Origin: Owenia fusiformis
Lineage: Eukaryota; Annelida; Polychaeta; Sabellida; Oweniidae
Assembly: GCA_903813345.2 (NCBI GenBank)
Contig: CAIIXF020000003.1
Location: forward strand, 23,017,248 to 23,081,247
Length of the DNA stretch: 64,000 nt
Reading direction: 5' to 3'
In this document: positions 22,873 through 35,360 of the stretch, piece by piece
Numbering within the stretch: the first letter of the stretch is position 1
How the letters are laid out: every line of letters begins with the position of its first letter
Position numbers and translations under genes: made by a program
Notes under the pieces: generated by a model
Database searches by the model: none
Told to the model about the DNA's origin: nothing
The model's input: the letters and a program-made list of their open reading frames with translations, nothing else

Positions 22873-23453
22873 CAGACCTGCCAACCTCCCGTTTTTTACG
22901 GGAATCTCCAGTAAATTTTTTGTTTTTCCGTAAAAAATAACTCAACTCCCGTGCCGTTTTCTCCTGTAAACACTCCCGTAAACTCCCGTATCGTATTTCT
23001 ACTAAAATCTCCCGTAAATTTTTTTCGTAAAATCACCTGTAATTTTGCTGAAATTTCCCGTATTTTTACTAATATCTCCCGTAAAATCCCGTATTTTTGC
23101 TTTTTGCTTATATCTACCATATTCTCCAAAAATCTCCCGGAAAACAAAATCTCCCGCAAAACTTTCGTTTTTCGAAAAAATTCTACTTTTTAACAAAAAA
23201 TCTTTCGCAAAAAACTACCGTTTTATTTCAAGTCTACCGTAAAAACTCCCGTTTTTCAAAATCTGCCTCAAAAACTCCCGTCTTTTCAAAAACTTCCGTT
23301 AAAACTACCGTTTTTTGCAAAAATTTCCCGCAAAAACTACAGCATTTAAAAAAAACTCCCGCAAAAATACCGGATTTTGGAAAAATCCCCCGTAAAAGTA
23401 CCGCAAATTTTTTAAAATCTTCCGCAAATTTTCCATTTTAGGTTGGCAAGTCT
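22873..23453. mobile_element. hAT-like element built of CTCCCGTAAAA-type repeats
   Basis: The ends are CAGACCTGCCAACCT on the left and AGGTTGGCAAGTCT on the right. The octamer GCGTATTG flanks both sides (22865-22872, 23454-23461), an 8-bp target-site duplication typical of hAT transposons. The interior is almost entirely a degenerate tandem array of CTCCCGTAAAA, CTCCCGTTTTT and similar 12-25 bp units. Open frames on both strands here are by-products of the repeat. It is non-autonomous and lies in intron 5 of the PMT copy 1 remnant. Confidence 0.8.
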
Positions 23454-24084
23454 GCGTATTGAATCACTCATTCATCCTTTTAACAATCCATCCATTCGTT
23501 TTTCTGTATGCCCATCCTTTCATCCATCAGCAAATATCAGATATATCAATGTTTTTTAATCGCATGTCAACACTTTATTCTGCTCCCAAGTATTTCTGGC
23601 TCAGAAGACATCAAAAAATGCTAGAAAATGTTATCATTTTATAGACATGTTGTTACATTTATATGTAGGCCTACAATACTGTATACAAAGGTTTTACTGT
23701 TTGATGCTTTTTATAGTGTAATTTTTAGTGGAAACCAATAGGCAAGACATCTTTATCATAACAGGATATAACATAATTTTATTTTTTCTGGGGGTGCGTT
23801 AATCCTGTTTACTTACTAGTATTTGAATATGTTCTACTGTTTTTCCAGTATAAAGACAATCCTAACCAAGTGTGGTGGTTACTACAGAAACAACAGATAA
23901 ATAAGATGGATGATAACCATGGTTAAAAACCAGGGAAAACAATGCTACTGGAAGAGTATTAACTTGAAAATTTGCTGTCTTAACAAACATTAGAGATCGA
24001 CTATTGTAAAGGTTTTAAAAGGACATGTTACGCATGACCATATTATTGTAATTGCATGTACAAACTTGAGTTATCAAAAGCAAA

Positions 24085-24560
24085 TTTTTTAGATGAAGCG
24101 GCTGCATTTGACACTGTCTCTCTCAATTTACTTCTTTATAAATTTGAAAAGGATACTTTTAATCAACCAAGTATGCTTCTATCAAATCTTTCTTAAATTG
24201 AATCGTTGGTAACCATGAATGGTATATTTATATACCACAAGGTTCTTCATTAGGACTTAGTAAAGAATATACATTTTAAGGATGTTTTCTGCTACTGCCA
24301 CATTTCCTCTTTTGTCAGGAAGTCACACAATTTAGTTTTATCTGGCTATCTAAATCATAGGTCTTGAGATGATTTGTCATTGAAACGTACATCATATTGC
24401 TTTTTTAGAGTCTAAATCATAGGTCTTGAGATGATTTGTCATTGAAACGTACATCATTGCTTTTTTAGAGATAAAACAAGTACTGAGTACTGTCATGTCA
24501 GTTTGCTGATGTTTGCTGATGCAATAAAACTATTTCTCTGTATGTTGTACACTAAAACCT
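24085..24560 (+). mobile_element. Non-LTR retrotransposon (LINE) reverse-transcriptase fragment
   Basis: Translated pieces resemble the reverse transcriptase of jockey/RTE-type LINEs. AAFDTVSLNLL corresponds to the motif containing the first catalytic Asp (AFDTV). A decayed PQGS-like segment lies near 24225-24260, and FADAIKLF (24505-24530) corresponds to the YADD motif with its second Asp lost. The frame is broken by stops and by a tandem duplication of about 61 bp at 24350-24472 (AATCATAGGTCTTGAGATGA occurs twice). Only about 475 bp remain, too little for a clade call. Confidence 0.6.
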
Positions 24561-26153
24561 GTTCCATGTGAACACCAGTGTCGCTGGAATATAGTTTCAT
24601 ATCACGGTCCTAATTATCTAATGTACCGTGTGTGGTCAAATCAAACGGCAACAGCAGTTACTGTTAAAACAGACATTTGTAGAATAACGTAACCTTGTAA
24701 TCAGGTTTCGATCATTTGTTCAAAGAAACCCAAATTTAAACTTCACTAATTTTACCCTGTCCCGCTATAGCGTCATTGAGGTTACCATAGCAACCATAAC
24801 TTCAGAAATATTCATTACGAGCAACTAAATTGTTTATATGTTATGAGGCAATAAATGACCCAGTTTCTCTGAAAATATTATGGAAAACAAAATATGAACT
24901 TTTAAGTAAGAGCATTTTTATCAGAACTTTTGAATCGGCCCTTGTTTCGCAAAAATAAGTCCCCATTAATTTATTCAACTGTCATTTGTGATGTCCTAAA
25001 TGACAGCAATTTGTGATGTTTTATATTTTTTAAATATTGAATTTCTGAATATTTGAGAGTTTTGTCCCTCCTATCAATTACTTTACTCTGGAATGGAATA
25101 TCGATATTTGAGCCACTCTGTTACAAACAGTGTTCATATTAACAAGTTGTGCTTTGTGGTTTATGGCCTGATCTCAAAAGCGAATATGATATCAGCTGAT
25201 GTAATGTAATGAGGCACAGGTGATTCTAAATATCGTTATTTCTCCATTTATGATTAATTGTTTGTTTCATTTTTTCAGTGAAGTACATATCATTCATGAA
25301 AACAGTAAAATGCTGAGAAATTGATTCGTATTTTTAAAGAAGATAGTTATTTTTATATTCGTGTTTCCTATGCTCAGCTGAAATTGATGAATTTAGGAAT
25401 AAAGAAAGTTCACAAAACATAGAAAAAACTTCTACGTAGACATACGATTACGTGCCATATATTTGCATTTATTATTTATAATTTAAACTTTTAAAACAAA
25501 CTTATCTAAACTTTGGATTCTGGAACGCTTGCACCTTAGACCATCCTATTCATATGATGTGGCAAATGACCTCCAGATATTCTTTAAAGGCCCCGTGTAA
25601 TGTTTGAAAATATGTTATATTATTATGAAATTTTTACCTCATAAAAAAAACATTAAAACAATATTTATATTCTTCAATTACAATGTCAATTATTGTTAAT
25701 TAATAGTGACGTGGGTGGTGAGATGTTAATGTGCCAACCGTTATCATATGTATGTGCAAAGTTTAAAGTACATGTATATGAACAGCTATATAAGTTCTTG
25801 AGGACCACTGATGATTCATTTTGAAGAAGAAACCTCTATCTATCTATATGCATAGTATAACAAACCAGAGGCAGAAGTTTTGATAATCAACAAACAAACA
25901 AAAAAAATCGGAATTCTAATTTGCGCAAACTGCAGATATTAAAACAATTTACTGAACAATTTACTGAAACTGGACAATTAAAGATATGAGCCAGCGAGGA
26001 AGAAATAATAATTGCCGCAGCCGAAGCTTTTCTAGGACAAGAACAGCTATACATCTGATCTGAGAAGGCAATAAAACAAAACATATAATTGGGAAAGAAA
26101 TCAGTGATTATCGAATTATCAAGAAACTAAGCTATTGGCTGTGACGTTAGAAA
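24561..26153. other. Intergenic, upstream of PMT copy 2
   Basis: No recognisable gene or structured repeat was found. The last few hundred bases should contain the promoter of PMT copy 2. I could not assign a core element. Confidence 0.5.
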
Positions 26154-29100
26154 ATGGCGAAGATTGCAGATTTGGATAATGGTAATGATATTTTCTCTAT
26201 TAGTCTGATTTATTTTGGGGGGAAATATGTGGTTAAATTTCATATTTTTATTATTGTTTTATGGTCGTATCTTCATTTTCAAAAATTAATCAACCATTCA
26301 TTTTAGAGGTACGTGGTAATATGAGCAGATACTGGAAACGTCACTCTATCCAAGGGACAATTGAAGAAATGATGCTCGACTCTAATGCCTCAAGTCTACA
26401 TGTGGCTGAGGAGAGAGAGATTTTGGCATTGTTGCCTAGCTACAAAGCAAAAGATGTCATAGAACTTGGAGCGGGAATAGGGTACGTAATGTAAATTGTC
26501 TTATATTGAATATTTACCATCATACAATGGTATATGTTGAAAACATGATAAGTGGTTTGAAGTTAAATATAAGCAACGAAAATAATGTAGCGTAGTTGAA
26601 GATCAAAATATGTTCGTTATAAATGCAATATAATCACTTCATATTAATAAGAACAAATCCCACATCCTTTTACCATAAAAGTGTCCCATGGCCTACAACA
26701 ACGTACAAAAACGTTCTAAGTCTAACTTGTATTTCCAGTCGATTCACCGGAGAGATTGCCCAGAAAGCCAAGTCTATAATAGCTGTTGATTTTATGGAAA
26801 ACTTTTGTGAAAAGAACAAAGAAGCAAACGGTTCCTATGGTAATGTGGAAGTATTGTGCGCAGATGTTACCAAGCTGAATTTGCTCTACAACAGGTATAA
26901 ATTCTCCGTTCAGAAAAGTATTTGGCGCGTGGTTTGCTGAGGTCTGCAAAAAATTGATAGTTCGCTAAAATTATTATTAAATCAAATAAAAAGAAATGTG
27001 TATTAAGAGTGAGTAGCATTTATATTTTCTTGTATACAGTATCGGTTTCAATTATCAATTTTTTCCGATGCATATTTTTCTTTTCTTTTACAGTGCAGAC
27101 ATTGTGTTCTCTAACTGGCTGCTGATGTATCTCTCCAATGATGAAGTTGCAGACCTAGCCAAGAAAATGTTGCTATGGTTACGCAAAGATGGCTATCTTT
27201 TCTTCCGAGAATCATGCTTCCATCCATCAGGTAGTTATTGAGTAGTATTCACGAATTTAACTGCCGGCTGCTGGTAAACGTATAGTTTTATTGTACTTGC
27301 TGGTCGACTGCCGCTTGGGTGACCTCCAGTTATCATCAAGGGCTACCATAGTTGAACAAAAAGTATTAATGTTAGTAAAGAAAGATTTTAAAAATAGCAA
27401 TAAGCAAAGGCAATAGACATAAATATTAAATAGAATTCAAACTGTTGACTTGGTATCAAAAGGTATGTAAATTTTTTTCTTCACATTTTAGGAAACACCC
27501 AGCGACTCCAGAATCCTTCAAAATACAGAGATCCAGCCTGCTATCAGAAAATATTCCAGTCTGTTTATTCCACTGATAGAGAAAGCATCTCCATATTTGC
27601 GTTGAAACGTATGAGCTCAGTTCAAACTTACATCAAGGTAATTTTTAGCATTTTTGGCATGTTTATTCTGCACCACAAATCTTATTCAATTAACATTGTT
27701 TGGTACATTGTGGGATCTATGGCCTTTACTATCCCTTGGAAAACATAAAAGAGTAAAAGGTCTAGAGAAATTGATAAATCAGAAATGTAAATCAGGGGAT
27801 AAAACCGCTTAGAGTGTTTTCGTGGAGAACACAGGAATACATTACTAAATCGCCACCTTTATTCAAAAATCAGGTAGGTGTCTGTTTTAATTTTTCGTCT
27901 GTGAATGTATTCCCAAAACATCGGGGAACACTCAATCGTCATATTGACACTTGAAGCTCTAGTTTTTCAATTATGGGGGGTTATATCACTGAATTTTTGT
28001 TCAAAAAGTAGTTAACCCCACATTTTAGAAAAATTAGATGGGTGACTCTCCATATATAACGATGGAATGTTTCCCCAAAGTACTGGGAACGTGCTGAGTG
28101 CATCGGCAGGTGAAACAGTAACGTTCACAGACTACCAAATAAAACTACACCTATCTGCTTTTCGAATCAAAATATCCTACGCGTTTCCACCCCCTGTAAA
28201 TATTCAATGCATTATTAACAGTCACCCGTCTAGGATGATAGGTGTGATTTTCTTTATCCTGGTATTTTTGTTATGTTGTTAAAAACTTGGACAATTTTCA
28301 CGTAGGCTTACACATTGAAATTGATAATCTGAATGTTTGAATTGAATGTTCTTAAATTTAATTCAAAATGTAAAGGCTGGTGCCTTATAGGCATAAGTGA
28401 TCTGTTCAAGAATTTTTAACATGGCCACTAAATTCAAAATGGCCACCAATTTTCTTAATTTTTTGATATCTCAAACGTCAATTATTCTATTAGTTTCAAA
28501 TTTCATTTACTGATACCTCATAGCCATAGGACATTTGGCAACTAACAGATTGAATGCTTATTAACAAATCAGCCATTTTTGTTTTAATCTAAATTATGAA
28601 TACTGAAGTTCAGAAGTTACGCGCAATCTAAATAAAGGAAGTCTCCATGACAGTATTTTTTCAATTGTTTATTTAAAATACCTGCTCATAATTTGATAAA
28701 ATATATTTTGTTCGGTGGGACGGGACTTGCCGTTTATCTAGTTTGAAGTTTTATGAACACTAATTAAATTGTTTCATCTTCATGACTTTGGACCACCAGC
28801 GATAGCTTTATTAAGTGCAATTTATAAACTAGATAAACAATTATTTTGGTGTGAGTCTTCAATACATATAGTGTTATAACAGTATAATGTCTACATTTTC
28901 GAAGTCAATTTGTTCATACATTAAGTATAACAATTATAGTAGTCAAAGTATAATTTTATTTAATAATATTAGCAGCAATAAATTAAAAAATATAATACAA
29001 CATCATACTTACATAAATACTGATAAACAGATTGTAATATTGTTTTTGGCTGAACCTGCATATCATGAGTTTAAATATAACAATGCTATTTTTCCAGCAT

Positions 29101-31458
29101 AAGGACAATCCTAACCAAGTTTGGTGGCTGCTACAGAAACAACAGATAAATAAGATGGATGATTACCATGGTTACAAGACATTCCAGGAGTTCTTAGATA
29201 ATGAACAATACAGTCGGAATAGTATCTTGCGATATGAGAAAATATTTGGGAAAGATTTCATCAGCACTGGTGGCCTGGAAACAACAAAGGTGACATAGTT
29301 ACATGATAAAATAGATCACTCGATGATATATTAAAAATTGTATTCATTTTTTCATAACTGTAAAAGTCAGTGAGATTTTACTGGCAATATACATCGTAAC
29401 AGGTCAATGTAAGTTTTTAAGTTGACATTACTAGTATTCAAAACGGCTTGTACTTGTATATGGTTATTTTTGTTCTATCAAATCTCAAACATAGCACACC
29501 TGTAATTTTCAGGAGTTTGTTGGTATGTTGGACATGAAGGAGGGGGATGAAGTTTTAGATGTAGGCTCTGGTATAGGTGGCAGTGCATTCTACATGGCAG
29601 AGGTAACGTACTGAATGTATCCTAGCATGAAGAAAACATCATCCTAGATACTAATACAACAGATTGTGCGTTTTCATCATATTTTGCTATATCTATTCAT
29701 TCATTGTATCAAACATTACATATTATTACTTTAGTATTTATATTTACTCGTTAATCTATAATTAATGTTCTGTACGATCTGATCATTCTTTCAGAAATTC
29801 AAAGCTAATGTCCTCGGCATTGACCTTTCGTCCAATATGATCAATATCGCTTATGAACGTGCCAACGAAAGAGAAGATCGTCGAGTCCAGTTTGAGCTTT
29901 GTGATGCTACTCAGAGAGAGTTTTCAGATGGGGCGTTTGATGTTGTGTACAGTAGAGATACCATATTACACATCGAAGACAAATTGGGACTTTTCAAAAA
30001 GTTTCTTGTGAGTGGAACAAGATAATTTACCATTTTATGTGGCACTCCACCCATCCATTTATTTATTGATTTTCATTCATATCTTTATTTGCATTTTGGG
30101 CTCCTATTTTTTTTTTAATTTTGATATCCAGAATTGATTAAATTAATATGATGTATAAAATGTGATTGTAGAAATGGCTGAAGCCAGGTGGAAGATTGCT
30201 CATAACGGACTATTGCTGTACAGATGACAAATGGTCAGACATTTACACTGAGTATGTTAAACAAAGAGGGTACCATCTGATGTCTCCTAAACAATATGGG
30301 AAGGTAGGATGTGAACCCTATAGTTGTATACAATATCGATCAAGCCTAGCACAACATTGAGACTTCCTGGATACAATATCACTTAGCCATATATCTAAAT
30401 TAAGTAGATATCTAGATAGTAATAGTCTTTATATCATAGATATAATGGTTTTCATAAACTATTTATTGTACTCTATAGGTGGTATCAGAAGCAGGGTTCA
30501 TTGATGTCAGCGCTGAGGACAGGACCTGGCAGTTTATTGAGGTCCTCAATAGAGAGCTTACCAACACAGAGGCCAACAGGGACACATTTATAAAGGTAAA
30601 CAACTTTGTAACCACTCTCCTTATACAGGGTGGTCAAAAAACGGAAACCCTGCATTTTTCTTATATGTTTGTCATTTTAAGGAATTACGCCCAGATATTT
30701 CACACATCTGTACATCATTCAATTTCCTACCACTCTACCATCTTTCAATTTTATGAACATCAGACTGATAGTCAATTTTACAGCACTTTGCAACATTTTT
30801 TACAACATACTTCAGGTTTGGCCATCATCGCGCTGTAGGCAAACCTGCACAGTTGTCAATGACCCGAATGCATTTCTCCGCGCCTATGGCCTGAATGATA
30901 CAGATGATCTCACTTTTGAGGTCTGCAATTGTCCTGAGGTCATTCTCATACACCCTATCTCTGCCATATTCCCACAAGAAGGGACATTTTGAACGATGTG
31001 TGCAGGTTTGACAACAGTGCAAAACTGGCGACTGGGGCATGTTCTTTAAAGTGATGTAACATTGTGACTATCAATAAAATATCAGGGAGTTATTTTTTGA
31101 AATATCAATGATATGAGGAAAATGGTGTAAGGGTTTCCAGTTTTTTACCACCCTGTACTTCTAGTCTTTTTGGACTTCTCATTTAAACTTGGCTACTGAA
31201 ACTGAAACTTTAACAAGTTTGTGGTTTGTATAAATACGATGAGATAAGTAGAAAGACAATGCCCCAAAACGTCAAACAAATAGATAATCATTGATATAAA
31301 AAAAACTTCTTCAATTTAGAGGAAATGTCATTGGTGTTTTCCAGGATTTTGGTGAGGCGGATTACCAGTATATTCTAGATGGTTGGCATGACAAACTAAA
31401 GAGATGCAACATGGGTGACCAGAAATGGGGACTTGTAGTGGCCAGGAAACCATTGTAG
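26154..31458 (+). CDS. Phosphoethanolamine N-methyltransferase, two-domain (PMT copy 2)
   Basis: This cytosolic enzyme type methylates phosphoethanolamine to phosphocholine in three SAM-dependent steps, feeding phosphatidylcholine synthesis. Eleven exons: 26154-26181, 26307-26481, 26739-26894, 27094-27230, 27492-27637, 29098-29289, 29513-29602, 29795-30007, 30172-30303, 30479-30595, 31345-31458. All have GT-AG borders and matching phases and total 1500 nt, or 499 residues plus stop, close to plant two-domain enzymes (about 490). The N-terminal methyltransferase has SAM motif VIELGAGIG at 60-68 and [12 protein letters not shown] at 122-133. The C-terminal one has [10 protein letters not shown] at 292-301, an acidic GIDLSSNM at 316-323 and [12 protein letters not shown] at 357-368. 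In nematodes the two activities sit on separate proteins (PMT-1, PMT-2); here they are fused as in plants. Intron 10 carries a MITE. It is the only complete copy in the cluster. Confidence 0.95.
30626..31155 (-). mobile_element. Mariner-type MITE in PMT intron 10
   Basis: CAGGGTGGTCAAAAAACGGA at the left pairs with the mirrored right end TTTTTTACCACCCTG, flanked by TA on both sides. The corresponding intron of PMT copy 3 reads CCTTATACTTCTAGTC without it, an empty site confirming TA insertion. A minus-strand fragment (about 30840-30990) reads [15 protein letters not shown] and [10 protein letters not shown], similar to the C-terminal end of Tc1/mariner transposases. It is thus an internally deleted mariner-like element. 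Confidence 0.88.
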
Positions 31459-31698
31459 ACTAAATGGTTTAAAAATAGGACCTATGACAGAAGAAACCCC
31501 TTTAAAAGAGGAAAAGGACTTTCATGATGTAATGGCTTGGTGACTTTGAAGGAAGATAAAAAATAAAATAAAAAACTCTATCAATATTATACATTTCATG
31601 AGTTTTGGAGATTTCATTTCGTTGAATCACCTTGACTAGAATGAAAAAGGCTAATATTTTGTAAATGAGATCTTTATATTTTGATGTTAATGAATTTA

Positions 31699-32801
31699 CA
31701 GGGGTAGGGTGGTCCAAAAAATGGGACACTCGTATTTCAAAAATAAATATTGGTTTTCTAGATGAAAACATGTCATATTATATACCAATGGATAAGGAAT
31801 TTACTCATCTTTAATTTGGTATATCATAAGTTCAAATTTATTATAATGTCTGTCAACTAGCATCCATAATATAAATGATGTCATTTCGTTCCAAAACGGG
31901 TTTTCCAAAACTTGCAAAAACCAAGTTTTATTGTCAACTTTATTTACATAAACAGACGTTCAATATGTCCATTTTGATCAATTGTAGCCCTCAATTTTGG
32001 CCTAAACTGGTCAATAGCATCATTGATATGCTGTTGAGACCATGAATTTCACTTCTATATAGTTCTGTCTTTCACGGACTGAATAGATGTAAAAGGATTT
32101 ATGGTACATTAATTCTGTTAGTTCTCGCCATACGTGTTGGTCGCAGACGTTGGGTGATCGGGTGATCTGGGGAGGCAGTGATAAAGGGGGGGGGGGAATC
32201 TAGACACATTTTCTTTTAAACATTTGACACTCTTGTGGGCTCTATTGCTTAGAGCCCCATCTTGTTGGAAAATGTAATGATTCCAAAATGAGCTCTTATC
32301 AGAATGGTCCAAAAAACATAATTGGATCATCTAATATCAACATCTGCGACAACTACATATTGGGAGATCTAACAAAATTGGTTTATCATGAACCCCTTAC
32401 TGTTACATCTACTCGGTCCCTTACTAAGGATAGAATTGTTGAGAAGTGAAATTCATTGTCTCAACAGCATGTCAATGATGCTATTGACCAGTTTAGGCCA
32501 AAATTGAGGGCTACAATTGATCAAAATGGTGGACATAATGATATTGAACGTCTGTTTATGTAAATAAAGTTGACAATAGAACTTGGTTTTTGCAAGTTTT
32601 GGAAAACCCGTTTTGAAACGAAAATGACATCATTTATATTATGGATGCTGGTTGACAGACATTTTAATAAATTTGAACTTATGATATACCAAATTAAAGA
32701 TGAGTAAATTCCCTATCCATTGGTATATAATATGACATGTTTTCATAAAAAAACAATATTTATTTTTGAAATACGAGTGTCCCATTTTTTGGACCACCCT
32801 G
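31699..32801. mobile_element. Foldback element derived from a Tc1/mariner transposon
   Basis: TA flanks both ends. The outer sequence CAGGGTGGTCCAAAAAATGG is clean on the right, with a small insertion on the left. The two arms (about 31699-32058 and 32443-32801) are near-identical inverted copies of 360 bp. Each arm holds the end of a transposase frame: on the right arm 32461-32562 reads HVNDAIDQFRPKLRATID, then NGGHNDIERLFM and a stop. Between the arms, minus strand 32118-32330 holds FQQDGALSNRAHKSV and PRSPDHP, a decayed catalytic region of the same transposase family. It arose by inverted duplication of a transposon 3' end. Confidence 0.82.
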
Positions 32802-33059
32802 TATATTGACAATATTCATTGATAAAAAATAAATAATGGTGATGTAACCTCCACATTTTAGTTTTACCTTCTTTAAGTATTAAATATTTTGGAATAACTT
32901 TCTCAATCATGATGGAATCTTCATCATTTTTTATGTTGATATAGTGTTCAGTGCATGAAATAGTGGTGTAACTGGCAGTGCTTTTCCCTTTCTAATGGTA
33001 TTGTCAAACCCTACGACAAATAGCGTTACGTTTCCCCTTGTAATCTCAACTATAGTTTT

Positions 33060-33480
33060 GTTTCAAAGGAGTGGTACGATATGGTGAACTTTTTGAACAC
33101 GCGCTTCTCTTAAACCAGTCATCAAAACATTCTGAACATTTTACACATCGTCAATTTAATGGTCATCTTTTGGATGGTAACATTATAATTTGAAACATAT
33201 ATATATAATCTTTTCTCTATATTGTTTTTGAAAACACATCAGACACTTCTTTTGTTCTTGGTATCATATGTTCGGAATGAAATGAAACTTCTATCCGAAC
33301 CTCATTGGAACAAAACGACATAAACACAACATGTTTAGGTATCTCAATATTGTAATTGTACAAAGGAAAGTTTGGTTGATTTTAAAAAAGTATCTTGTTA
33401 ATGAAATAAAATGTATATCTTAATTTTTATCTATTTTGGGGGGTTTTGTTTTAAGTTTTTGCATACATTTTGTAAAATCT
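33060..33480. repeat. Dispersed repeat, short copy
   Basis: This is a same-orientation copy of 130-1440 lacking about 880 internal bases. Matching phrases include AACTTTTTGAACACGCGCTT, TCTCTTAAACCAGTCAT and TCCGAACCTCATTGGAACAA. Confidence 0.75.
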
Positions 33481-34474
33481 TTGCATAACTGTAATATTGA
33501 TTGGTCTAAGAAAATGTTGTATATGCTATTTTGTTTCAACACGGTTCAGAAAGACATTTTATTTCATTCTCAAGAATTGGTAGAAAGGAACAAAAATCAA
33601 TTGAACTAAAAAACAAAAAATGTTAACAAAAACAGTTATATAAAATATATTTAAATAATTTTGCATTAAATTGTTGCCAATCAGTCAACATTTCATAAAG
33701 GACCGTGTTTTTTTACAGAATGTTTTCAATAAGAAAAACATTGTTGAATTCAGTTCACCATATCGATATCTATCATTTTCTTTAAGGGCGCACTTGAAAA
33801 GTTTCTATGGCAATTTAATTAAATGAATATTTTACCTGTATGTATTCAATGATCTATTTGTTCTATTCGTGTAGTCTATGATGTCATAATTAAAAGACCC
33901 GTTGTCAGTTGCTTGAAAGAGATATATATAATAAATCGAAAAATTTCAAAACTAAATTATTTTGTTAGTTATTTGTCTTATGATACTTCTAATAATCTAA
34001 TATTTCATTTTTTCTGTGTGAAAGAAATATCAGAATATACTGAACACCTGTACCTATTTATCTCTGACAGACTAATGATTATGTCACTCTGGTACTAATA
34101 TTCCATGCATATTTTTACTTCAAATATTATTCTGACAGCAGTATATTTTCATTTAGAACTCTATGTTAGCATTTCTTATTCAGAAACCAATAAAAATTCA
34201 ATTATCCCAATCTAGGAAAAATTAAAAAGGTTATTCCCGCATCTCCATGACAACCGCTTTACTAGTAACCTTGAGTCCGTACCTAAGCACAAGTAGGCCT
34301 AGGCTACCAATGGGAAATTACCAAAAGATGTAATGGAACCTAGCAAGAAAAAGTAAACGCTAAGTGTATACCAGTCATAAAAACAAACCCCGGGGTTGTA
34401 ACCCATATATCTCAAAACCATGATGTAATGTGAAAAGAAACAATGTCTCATATCCCTTTCCCCACCATTCAAGA
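33481..34474. other. Intergenic, nothing recognised
   Basis: AT-rich DNA between PMT copies 2 and 3. No PMT exon similarity or structured repeat was seen. In particular, exons 1-5 expected upstream of copy 3 are not here. Confidence 0.5.
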
Positions 34475-34905
34475 ACTAATATTCACACATAGCTAGGCAA
34501 AGTGTGTCCGATTCCAGCCAATCCGAACAGTATTTCACATATAGAACAGTGTGTGAAATATCAATAACACATGCAAGGTCACTAGTTAAACAGTTGTCAT
34601 GGTGATGAATGGATTTTTCACATTGGATTTGATGACTTGCCAACTTGACCCTTGCAAAAAAGTTCATTGAAAATGTGTTCTTTTAGTGATTTCGTTCCTT
34701 TTGGATGATCTTGTAGAAAAATTGCAATGTGTGAAAAGAATTTAAGCCCAAGACTCAATGCATTGTAGCTACTTCGTTCCACTCAGGCGTTGTTTCTGCA
34801 TTCTGCGCGGTCATACAAAGGTTGCAAAGGTTCGGAAACAACACCTCCATGATATGATTCAGCAAACAATACACTGACTCCAAAGCTTAAATCCTTAATC
34901 GCAAT
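34475..34905 (-). repeat. Dispersed hairpin-plus-tail repeat, copy 2
   Basis: The reverse complement matches 15600-15935. Shared phrases include CTTTGCCTAGCTATGTGTGA, GGCTGGAATCGG, TTTTTTGCAAGGGTCAAG and TGAGTCTTGGGCT. It is about 90 bp longer because of extra sequence inside the hairpin loop. Confidence 0.72.
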
Positions 34906-35360
34906 CGAAAAAATATTGCCAAATGAAAAAATATGGACATAATTTTGGCCCACCCTATAGTTACTTGTTTATGACCTGTGAGACATCTTTTTTATGTAAA
35001 AGGCTTTGATTTTTATGTCTGTAAACAGTAGAAGGTTGTAAACGTGATGTGAATCGAGTACATTTGATATTCAGACTTTAGAACATGTTAGTACATGTGC
35101 TTATATCATAATTGATGATGTGAACACTGATATAAACAAGTGCTAATCGACAACTATAGAAGTTGTTTGATTTACATGTATACTTTACCGAAGTTAGGAC
35201 TTCTTGCTTTATGCTAGGTGAAACATCTATTTATTTGTAAACTGTTGTTGATAATACAGAATATACAGAAGACAAGGTGCAGAGAGGACACTCAGATATT
35301 TACTTGTGTACATGATCATATTTCCTCAAATCAAACAATCTATTCGCATTCTTTTTCCAG

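Larger units (their letters stand above)
13465..23926 (+). pseudogene. PMT copy 1, inactivated phosphoethanolamine methyltransferase
   Basis: Recognisable exons, aligned with intact copy 2: exon 1, 13465-13492 (MANLTEMDN); exon 2, 15285-15459, with the SAM-binding motif VELGAGIG; exon 3, 16189-16338 plus 21937-21942; exon 5, 22611-22756; start of exon 6, 23849-23926. Exons 2 and 5 keep exactly the lengths of copy 2 (175 and 146 nt), as does exon 3 (156 nt) once the element is set aside. Element B lies inside exon 3. Exon 4 (137 nt in copy 2, part of the first methyltransferase fold) is absent from 21943-22610. Exon 6 stops at TAA (23924-23926), after which similarity ends. Exons 7-11 were not found. 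Joining exon 3 to exon 5 would also shift frame. It therefore cannot make a full enzyme. Exons 1, 2 and 5 remain open, suggesting inactivation was not very ancient. Confidence 0.88.

Noticed and set aside
22951-23441. Overlapping open frames rich in Phe, Ser and Lys on both strands
   Set aside because: By-products of the CTCCCGTAAAA repeat inside the hAT-like element.
28887-29102. Open frame just upstream of PMT exon 6
   Set aside because: Low-complexity Asn/Ser/Ile sequence from AT-rich intron DNA that runs into the exon 6 acceptor.
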